DNA from: an uncultured Rhodospirillaceae bacterium
GTDB taxonomy: Bacteria > Pseudomonadota > Alphaproteobacteria > Rhodospirillales > UBA2165
DNA: 9,138 nt
Reading direction: 5' to 3'
Assembly: GCA_913041095.1 (NCBI GenBank)
Contig: CAJWIB010000084.1
Span: 1 to 9,138 of the forward strand
A model generated the notes under the pieces. That model was not told the DNA's origin. It made no database searches and saw nothing but the letters and a program-made list of their open reading frames with translations. How positions within the stretch are numbered: the stretch's first letter is position 1; each line of letters starts with the position of its first letter. This document shows, in pieces, positions 1 through 5,935 of this stretch. A program made the position numbers and the translations under genes.

Positions 1-690
1 ACGTTTAGCCCGGTGATCAACCATATAGAGGCCTTGGGTGATCGTTGCGACGGGAGTTGCAGGTGGAGCTACTGTAATTTCTTTTGGGTTCATCAGGAAT
101 GCATCAGCCAAGCGTTTGATCTCGGGTGGCATGGTCGCGGAGAAAAACAGTGTTTGGCGGATTTTCGGCAACAAGGAGACAATTTTTTCGACATCTGGGA
201 TAAAGCCCATATCGAGCATCCGGTCTGCTTCATCAATCACCAGGATTTTAACGTCGCTCAGCAATAAGCCACCACGATCAAACAGATCCAGCAACCGGCC
301 AGGCGTGGCTATAAGGACATCAACACCTCGATCAAGCAATTTACTTTGCTCGACCATTGAGGTGCCGCCCATGATCAAAGCCTTGGTGAGCTTGTTATAT
401 TTGCCATAAGTATCAAAATTCTCGGCAACTTGTGCCGCCAATTCGCGGGTCGGCTCCAAAATGAGCGTGCGCGGCATCCTTGCTCGGCCCCGGCCATGAG
501 CCAGGATATCGATCATCGGTAAAGTGAAAGATGCAGTTTTCCCCGTGCCGGTCTGGGCGCAACCTAGAATATCGCGGCCTATTAAAACGGTAGGGATGGC
601 TTTTTCTTGGATCGGGGTTGGTTCACTATAACCGGCATCGGATACGGCTTTAAGAACCTCCTCGCTGAGACCAAGGTCAGCAAAGCTCAT
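1..690 (-). CDS. DEAD-box ATP-dependent RNA helicase, N-terminal part (RhlE-like), truncated by window edge
   Basis: This is the first 230 codons of an ATP-dependent RNA helicase that remodels RNA structure or RNP complexes in the cytoplasm, for example in ribosome assembly or cold-linked RNA turnover. The translated minus strand starts MSFADLGLSEEVLKAV and shows the family motifs in order: Q motif (F3 to Q28, with PTPIQ), motif I AQTGTGKT (45-52), motif Ia PTRELA (80-85), GG (108-109), motif Ib TPGR (129-132), motif II DEAD (153-156) and motif III SAT (184-186). This covers all of RecA-like domain 1 and the linker; domain 2 and any basic tail lie beyond position 1. ATG at 690 is the only usable start, because the frame meets a stop at 732-730 with no ATG, GTG or TTG between. 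A weak GGA stands 9 nt upstream. The short N terminus and motif spacing resemble RhlE more than DeaD or SrmB, but without the C-terminal half the subfamily is an inference. Confidence 0.93.
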   Translation of the reverse strand, partial: MSFADLGLSEEVLKAVSDAGYSEPTPIQEKAIPTVLIGRDILGCAQTGTGKTASFTLPMIDILAHGRGRARMPRTLILEPTRELAAQVAENFDTYGKYNKLTKALIMGGTSMVEQSKLLDRGVDVLIATPGRLLDLFDRGGLLLSDVKILVIDEADRMLDMGFIPDVEKIVSLLPKIRQTLFFSATMPPEIKRLADAFLMNPKEITVAPPATPVATITQGLYMVDHRAKR

Positions 691-760
691 ATGTTGGTGT
701 CCGGGTTGAATATGTAGTTGAACAGGAGACTATCGCTCATAATATATTGAAGTGGGGGGC

Positions 761-789
761 GAAATAAGCGAAATTATGGCAATTGTCAA
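761..789 (-). promoter_or_regulatory. Candidate sigma-70 promoter for the helicase gene
   Basis: On the minus strand a perfect -35 box TTGACA (789-784) is followed after 17 nt by TATTTC (766-761), which matches three of six -10 consensus bases. Transcription would start near 755 and give a leader of about 65 nt before the helicase ATG at 690. The -35 and spacing are good and the -10 is poor. A different -10 such as TATATT (746-741) cannot be excluded. Confidence 0.3.
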
Positions 790-829
790 TGCTGGGGAGT
801 GACTAATTCTGCTTGAATACTAATATACT

Positions 830-858
830 GATATGCTGTCTGATGTGAACAGCATATC
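830..858. repeat. Perfect 10-bp inverted repeat, 9-nt spacer
   Basis: The arms are GATATGCTGT (830-839) and ACAGCATATC (849-858), separated by the 9 nt at 840-848. The match is perfect over ten pairs and ends there. As DNA it has the size of an operator for a dimeric regulator, with arm centres about 19 bp (roughly two helical turns) apart. As RNA it would form a 10-bp stem with a 9-nt loop. No T-run follows in either direction within a few bases, so it does not look like a standard intrinsic terminator. Which neighbour, if either, it controls is unknown. Confidence 0.6.
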
Positions 859-981
859 CTGCCTCGAAAAATATCAAATTTTGCTAATATAATGCGTAAT
901 CATAAATGGAATATATTTACTTCATTGGGATAAATTCTCAGATGTTGCGGAAAACTGTTTAAAATTGGGCTAATTTCACAT

Positions 982-999
982 TATAGTCGGTATAGTCGG
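982..999. repeat. 9-bp tandem direct repeat
   Basis: TATAGTCGG occurs twice head to tail (982-990 and 991-999), about 90 bp upstream of the likely transcription start of the lipoprotein gene. Two copies at 9-bp periodicity could be a binding site for a regulator, or a chance slippage duplication. Confidence 0.5.
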
Positions 1000-1054
1000 T
1001 GGATTATTTAATAATTACTTTTACTTGGGGAATGTTCGTAACCTGTTAACGAAA

Positions 1055-1085
1055 TTGCGTCATTGTCGCTGCTGATTTGTATAAT
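1055..1085 (+). promoter_or_regulatory. Candidate promoter of the OmpA-lipoprotein gene
   Basis: A perfect -10 hexamer TATAAT lies at 1080-1085. The nearest -35 candidate is TTGCGT (1055-1060) with a long 19-nt spacer; TTGTCG at 1063-1068 is too close (11 nt). Transcription would begin near 1092, leaving about 35 nt before the ATG at 1128. The -10 is convincing, the -35 is not. Confidence 0.45.
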
Positions 1086-1127
1086 TTAAGAGACTATTCT
1101 CTACGACTCTACGAGATTGAGGAAATA

Positions 1128-2249
1128 ATGTATTTGAAAAATTCAAGAAATGAATTTTTTTCGCGTAAACTACTGGCCACCATTGCTTTGAGTGTCTTGC
1201 TGGTTGGTTGTTCATCGGTCCCGGACGCTTTAAATCCGGTTGAGTGGTATAAATCTGCCCGTGATGCCAGCTCAGGCGATGATGAGAAAAAGAAAAAGGA
1301 TCCGGATAAGTCTTCAGATAAATCTGTACCAGGGGAAAACGAAGGTTTCCCTAAACTTTCATCAGTGCCGCCAAAGCCTAAAGCCACGGTCGCGGAAGAA
1401 CGCAAACGTATTGCCGCGGGTCTCGTCGCTGATCGAGAAGAAGCGCGTAAATATTCCGGCGATGTTATCCGCCGCCAAGGTGATCCAGCCAATCGGCTAC
1501 CCGCACCACCGTCGCCAACGGTGAATTTACAGCCAGCACCGAAACAGGTCATTAAGGCGATGCCAAAGGTTGCGCCAAAACCAGCACCGAAGCTGGAACC
1601 CGTTACGTCGCTTAAGCGGCAAACTCAAACTGCCTCGCCTAAATTGAGAATTGTGCCGCTATCACCGATAGTGAAGGTACCGGATGTTAATCTTAATTCG
1701 CCGCAACTGGAGGCAATTCCAGGAATCGGCAACAGCTTTGATCAATCTTCTACAGTTGTTGTTTCAGACAGTGGGGTGCAAACATTTGGTGGACGGACAC
1801 AAGCCCACCCAGCAAGATCCCGCGCCAATGCCGGCGAAGCAAATGTGCCGGGTGTGCGTTCATTAAATGATTTTGAAGCTAATGGATTACAAGGGTCGTA
1901 TCAGGTCGCGACCATTTTGTTTGACAATGGGTCGTCAAAAGTGAAATCCCGGGCTCGCCGCATTTTACGTCAAGTCATGGCACAGCACAAACAGGTTGGC
2001 GGTACCCTGCGCGTTGTTGGACATGCCAGCCGTCGGACCAAAACCAATGATCCGATCCGCCATAAAATGGCCAATTTTCAGGTTTCAACTGCTCGCGCTG
2101 AACGAGTCGCTAAGGAATTAGTAAAAATGGGTGTTAAAGCAAATAAATTGTTTGTTGGCTCCGTTTCTGATAGTGAACCGCGCTATTACGAATATATGCC
2201 TTCAGGTGAAGCAGGAAATCGCCGGACAGAAATTTATATCGATTTCTAA
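1128..2249 (+). CDS. OmpA-family outer-membrane lipoprotein, peptidoglycan-associated type
   Basis: This is a predicted lipoprotein of 373 residues that should sit in the outer membrane and contact the cell wall. Basic residues (K4 to K14) and a hydrophobic core (15-26) lead to the lipobox LVGC, with Cys28 as the lipidated residue and Ser-Ser after it, which favours outer-membrane sorting. Residues 29-250 are a long, low-complexity, Lys/Pro/Ser-rich linker (KKKK at 54-57, many PAPK-like repeats at 136-157). The OmpA/Pal/MotB domain occupies about 258-373, with YQVATILFDNGSS (258-270), GHAS (298-301), the helix signature N316-x2-V-S320-x2-R323-A, and NRRTEI (364-369). The usual Asp of GHTD is replaced by Ser301. 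I chose ATG 1128 because GAGGAA (1119-1124) is a good ribosome site and yields a clean signal peptide. A TTG 51 nt upstream would place the start codon against the -10 box. It is transcribed alone, divergent from the helicase. It is longer than classical Pal (about 170 residues). Confidence 0.9.
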   Translation: MYLKNSRNEFFSRKLLATIALSVLLVGCSSVPDALNPVEWYKSARDASSGDDEKKKKDPDKSSDKSVPGENEGFPKLSSVPPKPKATVAEERKRIAAGLVADREEARKYSGDVIRRQGDPANRLPAPPSPTVNLQPAPKQVIKAMPKVAPKPAPKLEPVTSLKRQTQTASPKLRIVPLSPIVKVPDVNLNSPQLEAIPGIGNSFDQSSTVVVSDSGVQTFGGRTQAHPARSRANAGEANVPGVRSLNDFEANGLQGSYQVATILFDNGSSKVKSRARRILRQVMAQHKQVGGTLRVVGHASRRTKTNDPIRHKMANFQVSTARAERVAKELVKMGVKANKLFVGSVSDSEPRYYEYMPSGEAGNRRTEIYIDF

Positions 2250-2384
2250 CTGGTTCTTCTGGCGTTTCGGCGCTAAACCATCGTTTAGGACTATTTAGGA
2301 AGGCTTGCGCTTAATTCAGAGGGCGAGCCAGCTGTTAATATATATCGAAAGGATACCCGGTTATAAGATCGGGCAGCTAAGGCA
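2250..2384. other. Gap between lipoprotein and aminotransferase genes; weak hairpin and possible operon promoter
   Basis: This 135-bp gap has a small hairpin, CTAAAC-CATC-GTTTAG (2273-2288), with no T-run after it, so it is at best a poor terminator. TAATAT at 2336-2341 could be a -10 for the downstream operon, but the -35 options (for example TTCAGA at 2315-2320, 15-nt spacer) are weak. A GAAAGGA at 2347-2353 is too far from the ATG at 2385 to act as its ribosome site. Confidence 0.3.
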
Positions 2385-3608
2385 ATGGAACAGGAATTCC
2401 ATCGAATTAAAAGGTTGCCGCCATACGTTTTCAATGAAGTGAACGATATGAAAGCCCGTGCCCGAGCGGCTGGCGAAGATATTATTGACTTTGGCATGGG
2501 CAATCCCGATCAGCCGACGCCCCGCCATATTGTTGAGAAACTGGTGGAAACCGTTGATGATCCCCGGACCCATCGCTATTCGGCATCGCGTGGTATCCCT
2601 GGCTTGCGCAAGGCAATTGCGGCTTATTACGGTAGGCGCTTTAATGTTGAGATTGATCATAATTCGGAAGCCATCGTGACCTTGGGTTCGAAAGAGGGCT
2701 TGGCGAATTTGGCCTCGGCGATCACCTCTCCGGGTGACGTAATTTTAGTGCCAAATCCAAGCTATCCGATACATCAGTTTGGCTTCATTATTGCCGGCGC
2801 CTCCGTGCGAAATGTGCCGGTTGCTCCCGACCCAGACTATCTGAAGGCGCTGGAGATTGCCGTTATCCATTCGGTACCAAAACCGACGGCTGTGGTTTTA
2901 AATTATCCGAATAACCCGACAGCGATCACAACGGATCTTGATTTTTATGGGCAGGTCGTTGATTTTTGTAAGCATCATGGCATCTATATCCTGTCTGATC
3001 TGGCATACGCAGAAGTATTTTTCGATGATAATCCGCCGCCTTCAATCTTGGAAATTCCGGGTGCGCGAGATGTTGCTGTCGAGTTTACGTCGATGAGTAA
3101 AACTTATTCGATGCCGGGCTGGCGCATTGGCTTTGCGGCTGGCAACAAAACCATGATTGCGGCACTGGCGCGGATCAAATCCTACCTCGATTACGGCGCA
3201 TTTACGCCGATTCAAGTGGCGGCGACAGCCGCGCTCAACGGTCCTCAGGATTGCGTCGATGAGATGCGTGACACGTATCGTGAGCGGCGCGACGTTTTGA
3301 TCGAGAGCTTTGGTGCTGCTGGCTGGGATATTCCGAGCCCGCCGGCAACGATGTTTTCCTGGGCGCCGATTCCCGACGCCTTTGCCTATCTGGGGTCGGT
3401 TGAGTACTCGAAATTACTGCTGCGTGAGGCGCAAGTTGCGGTTTCACCGGGGGTCGCCTTTGGTGAGCATGGTGACGGCCATGTTCGGGTGTCATTGGTT
3501 GAAAACAAACATCGCATTCGCCAAGCCGCACGGAATGTGAAGACCTTCCTGGGCGCATATGATAAAGTATTGGAAGAATCAGAAAAGCAACGAGCAGCAG
3601 TGTCTTGA
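2385..3608 (+). CDS. alaC: AlaC-type PLP-dependent aminotransferase (alanine/glutamate-pyruvate class)
   Basis: This cytoplasmic fold-type I, class I/II aminotransferase of 407 residues resembles E. coli AlaC closely along its whole length by recall (LPPYVFN, EDIIDFGMGNPD, SRGIPGLR, GSKEGLA, VPNPSYPIH, ARIKSYLDYG). It would transfer an amino group between glutamate and pyruvate or a related keto acid. Visible active-site elements are PNNPT (175-179, Asn177 near the cofactor), Asp205 and Tyr208 in SDLAY, the Schiff-base Lys239 in SMSKT, Arg247 in GWRIGF, and Arg368 in HVRVS, which should bind the substrate carboxylate. The ATG at 2385 fits the family's N terminus (FHRIKRLPPYVF); AAGG lies only 2 nt upstream, so the ribosome site is poor. 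The gene overlaps hom by 4 nt, which suggests a role beside the aspartate-family pathway. Related enzymes are often labelled LL-diaminopimelate or aspartate aminotransferase, so exact substrate preference cannot be read from sequence. Confidence 0.92.
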   Translation: MEQEFHRIKRLPPYVFNEVNDMKARARAAGEDIIDFGMGNPDQPTPRHIVEKLVETVDDPRTHRYSASRGIPGLRKAIAAYYGRRFNVEIDHNSEAIVTLGSKEGLANLASAITSPGDVILVPNPSYPIHQFGFIIAGASVRNVPVAPDPDYLKALEIAVIHSVPKPTAVVLNYPNNPTAITTDLDFYGQVVDFCKHHGIYILSDLAYAEVFFDDNPPPSILEIPGARDVAVEFTSMSKTYSMPGWRIGFAAGNKTMIAALARIKSYLDYGAFTPIQVAATAALNGPQDCVDEMRDTYRERRDVLIESFGAAGWDIPSPPATMFSWAPIPDAFAYLGSVEYSKLLLREAQVAVSPGVAFGEHGDGHVRVSLVENKHRIRQAARNVKTFLGAYDKVLEESEKQRAAVS

Positions 3609-4900
3609 GTAAATCACCTTTGAGAATTGGAATTGCCGGGCTCGGCACGGTTGGTGGCGGGATCATCAAGCTGCTCAACAGCCAGGCGGCTCTCCTAGCG
3701 GCACGTTGCGGCCGGGCTATTGAAGTCACGGCTGTGTCTGCGCGCGACCGCTACAAAGATCGCGGCGTCGATTTGTCTGCCTATACGTGGCACGATGATG
3801 CGGTTGGTTTGGCGTCAGATGATAATGTTGACGTCGTTGCTGAGCTTATCGGTGGTGAAGATGGCGTGGTGAAAGCTTTAGTCGAGGCCGCAATTGCCAA
3901 TGGTAAACATATCGTCACGGCCAATAAGGCACTCATCGCCCGTCATGGCACGGCGCTGGCGAAGTCCGCTGAGACTGCCAATGTCACCCTTGCCTTTGAG
4001 GCGGCTGTAGCTGGAGGTGTCCCGATTGTTAAAGCGATGCGGGAAGGGCTTGCAGCTAACACCTTCTCCCGGGTGTTTGGCATTCTCAATGGCACCTGTA
4101 ATTACATCTTGAGCGAAATGCGTGAGACCGGCAAAGAATTTGATGTTGTGCTTAAAGAAGCGCAAGAGCTCGGCTATGCTGAAGTTGATCCGGCGTTTGA
4201 TGTTGATGGCGTCGATGCGGCCCATAAGCTCGCCATCCTGACCAGCTTGGCATTTGGCTGTGAAGTGAATTTTGATGAGGTTCATGTTGAAGGCATTCGC
4301 CATATCTCGCCGCTTGATATCGAGTTTGCTGACGATTTGGGCTACCGCATTAAGTTACTTGGTATCGCACGCCGGACCGACAAGGGAATCGAACAGCGGG
4401 TGCATCCTTGCATGGTGCCACTTGATGCACCAATTGCCCATATCGAGGACGTCTTTAACGCGGTTGTCGTTGATGGCGATCATGTCGATACCACCATGTA
4501 TGAGGGCAGGGGCGCCGGGGAAGGGCCGTCCGCTTCAGCGGTAGTTGCTGATATCATGGATATCGCTGCCGGCCGGCTGCCATGCGCTTTTACGATACCG
4601 GCTGATCAATTATCAAAAATGCAAGTTGCGCCGATTTCGTCCCATGTTGGTTCTTATTATGTAAGGTTTATGGTCGTTGATAAACCTGGTGTTTTCGCAA
4701 CGATAGCCAGTGCACTGCACGAAAATAACGTGTCGATGGAAGCTGTGCTGCAGCGTGGCCGCTCTGAAAATGAGGCCGTGCCGGTGGTTATGACCACTCA
4801 CGAAGCTGACGAAGCAGCGATGATCGCAACCTTAGAGACGATAGAAAAAAATGACGCGGTGGTGGAACCACCCCGCCTAATTAGGATAGAGTCATTCTAG
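3605..4900 (+). CDS. hom: Homoserine dehydrogenase with C-terminal ACT domain
   Basis: This enzyme reduces L-aspartate 4-semialdehyde to L-homoserine with NAD(P)H, the branch step towards threonine and methionine. The 431 residues are typical for the stand-alone bacterial enzyme. The N-terminal Rossmann domain carries GLGTVGGG (12-19). TANKALIA (105-112) contains Lys108. The catalytic domain (about 130-330) has GILNGTCNYI (159-168) and the residues matching yeast Glu208, Asp219 and Lys223, namely Glu193, Asp204 and Lys208, at identical spacing. Residues about 350-431 form an ACT domain (YVRFMVVDKPGVFATIA), the usual site of threonine feedback. There is no aspartate kinase fusion. The start is TTG at 3605, whose bases overlap the aminotransferase stop (TTGA). 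It puts the Rossmann motif at the expected distance from the N terminus. No clear Shine-Dalgarno precedes it, so translation probably depends on coupling with the upstream gene. Confidence 0.97.
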   Translation: MSKSPLRIGIAGLGTVGGGIIKLLNSQAALLAARCGRAIEVTAVSARDRYKDRGVDLSAYTWHDDAVGLASDDNVDVVAELIGGEDGVVKALVEAAIANGKHIVTANKALIARHGTALAKSAETANVTLAFEAAVAGGVPIVKAMREGLAANTFSRVFGILNGTCNYILSEMRETGKEFDVVLKEAQELGYAEVDPAFDVDGVDAAHKLAILTSLAFGCEVNFDEVHVEGIRHISPLDIEFADDLGYRIKLLGIARRTDKGIEQRVHPCMVPLDAPIAHIEDVFNAVVVDGDHVDTTMYEGRGAGEGPSASAVVADIMDIAAGRLPCAFTIPADQLSKMQVAPISSHVGSYYVRFMVVDKPGVFATIASALHENNVSMEAVLQRGRSENEAVPVVMTTHEADEAAMIATLETIEKNDAVVEPPRLIRIESF

Positions 4901-4961
4901 CGGCTTAAAAATAAAATTTTATAAAAGGATTAAAAAAATTATAGGCGAATATACCTCCAAG
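4901..4961. other. AT-rich hom-glpX gap with a 12-bp palindrome
   Basis: These 61 bases are very A+T rich and contain the perfect palindrome ATAAAATTTTAT (4911-4922), a ribosome-site-like AAAAGGA (4923-4929), and CCTCC (4954-4958) just before the glpX ATG. TAAAAT (4912-4917) or TATAAA (4920-4925) could be a -10 for a second promoter, but no matching -35 is visible at normal spacing. There is no terminator-like structure, so read-through from hom is likely. Confidence 0.4.
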
Positions 4962-5933
4962 ATGGACCGGAACTTGGCGTTGGAAGCAGTGCGTGTCACC
5001 GAAGCGGCGGCGCTGGCGGCTTCTCGTTTGATGGGGCGGGGTGATGAAAAGGCAGCCGATCAAGCGGCAGTTGATGCCATGCGCCGGGCGCTCAACAGTC
5101 TGCATATGCAAGGTACGGTCCAGATCGGCGAAGGTGAGCGCGACGAAGCGCCGATGCTCTACATCGGCGAGGAAGTCGGCACCGGCGAAGGTCCAAAAAT
5201 CGACATCGCCCTTGATCCTTTGGAGGGCACGACAATTACTGCTAAAGGCGGCACCAATGCCTTGGCGGTTATTGCCATGGCGGAGGAAGGCGGCTTTTTA
5301 AACGCCCCTGATACTTACATGGATAAAATAGCCGTCGGTCATGGTTTGCCGGAAGGCGTGGTTGATCTCGATGATAGTGTTGCGAACAATCTTACGAATC
5401 TCGCCAAAGCCAAAGATATGGACATCGGTGAGCTGGTCGCCTGTATTCTGGACCGCCCCCGTCACGAAGAAATCATTGCGAAAACCCGGGAATCCGGCGC
5501 CCGTATCATGTTGATCGGTGACGGTGATGTTTCGGGCGTGATCGCGACCTCTACCGAGGAAGCCGGCGTTGATATCTATATGGGTACGGGTGGTGCGCCT
5601 GAAGGTGTTTTGGCTGCCGCTGCTTTGCGCTGTATCGGTGGGCAAATGCAAGGTCGTTTAGTCTTCCGCAATGATGATGAGCGCGGCCGGGCAGAACGTC
5701 TTGGCATCACCGATTACGACCGCAAATATAATTTAATGGAACTGGCTGGTGGCGAGACCATGTTTGCCGCGACCGGCGTGACCATGGGCACCATGCTCAA
5801 AGGTGTGCGCCGGTTTAAAAATGGCGCCATGACCCATTCGCTGATTATGCGCTCTAAGTCCGGTACGGTACGCTATATCGAAGCCGAGCATAACTTCGAA
5901 CGTAAAACCGGGTTCGTGCCCGCTGATGGTTAG
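4962..5933 (+). CDS. glpX: Class II fructose-1,6-bisphosphatase (GlpX)
   Basis: This metal-dependent cytoplasmic phosphatase converts fructose-1,6-bisphosphate to fructose-6-phosphate in gluconeogenesis. Some alphaproteobacterial members also act on sedoheptulose-1,7-bisphosphate. The 323 residues are about family length. Metal and catalytic residues known in E. coli GlpX are present at nearly the same numbers: Asp33, Glu57 (in QIGEGERDEAP), Asp85 and Glu88 (in LDPLEGT), Asp187 and Asp189 (in GDGDV), and Glu214 (GGAPEG). ATG 4962 begins MDRNLALEAVRVTE, which fits family N termini. However, this ATG has no Shine-Dalgarno and is preceded by CCTCC. A better-placed AAAAGGA (4923-4929) points to an in-frame ATT at 4938, which would add 8 residues. 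No ATG, GTG or TTG lies in frame upstream as far as the hom stop. The next gene, recJ, follows after 2 nt. No other fructose bisphosphatase is visible in this window. Confidence 0.96.
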   Translation: MDRNLALEAVRVTEAAALAASRLMGRGDEKAADQAAVDAMRRALNSLHMQGTVQIGEGERDEAPMLYIGEEVGTGEGPKIDIALDPLEGTTITAKGGTNALAVIAMAEEGGFLNAPDTYMDKIAVGHGLPEGVVDLDDSVANNLTNLAKAKDMDIGELVACILDRPRHEEIIAKTRESGARIMLIGDGDVSGVIATSTEEAGVDIYMGTGGAPEGVLAAAALRCIGGQMQGRLVFRNDDERGRAERLGITDYDRKYNLMELAGGETMFAATGVTMGTMLKGVRRFKNGAMTHSLIMRSKSGTVRYIEAEHNFERKTGFVPADG

Positions 5934-5935
5934 CC

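Larger units (their letters stand above)
691..1127. other. AT-rich divergent intergenic region without a recognisable gene
   Basis: About 440 bases separate the divergently transcribed helicase and OmpA-lipoprotein genes. The stretch is clearly richer in A and T than the flanking genes, and I see no convincing reading frame or tRNA. It holds promoter-like sequences for both neighbours, a 10-bp inverted repeat (830-858), a 9-bp tandem repeat (982-999) and a small AT inverted repeat, attatt-t-aataat (1003-1015). An isolated TATAAT at 888-893 has no good -35 partner. A small non-coding RNA could fit here, but nothing in the sequence demonstrates one. Confidence 0.6.

Noticed and set aside
1077..1127. 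Upstream TTG start extending the lipoprotein by 17 residues
   Set aside because: It would overlap the TATAAT box at 1080-1085, has no ribosome site and spoils the signal peptide; ATG 1128 follows GAGGAA directly.
1109..1552. 147-codon open frame on the minus strand inside the lipoprotein gene
   Set aside because: It is antisense to a well-supported lipoprotein frame, has low-complexity runs that mirror the Lys-rich linker, and shows no domain.
2273..2288. Hairpin CTAAAC-CATC-GTTTAG as a terminator of the lipoprotein gene
   Set aside because: The stem is only 6 bp and low in G+C, and no T-run follows, so I do not call it a terminator.
3235..3729. 164-codon minus-strand open frame across the alaC-hom junction
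   Set aside because: It is a shadow of two strongly supported genes, rich in Arg/His/Pro as is usual for antisense frames, with no recognisable motif or ribosome site.
4876..4885. Palindrome CCTAATTAGG near the end of hom
   Set aside because: It lies inside the hom coding sequence (PRLIR codons) and ten-base palindromes are expected by chance; no regulatory context.
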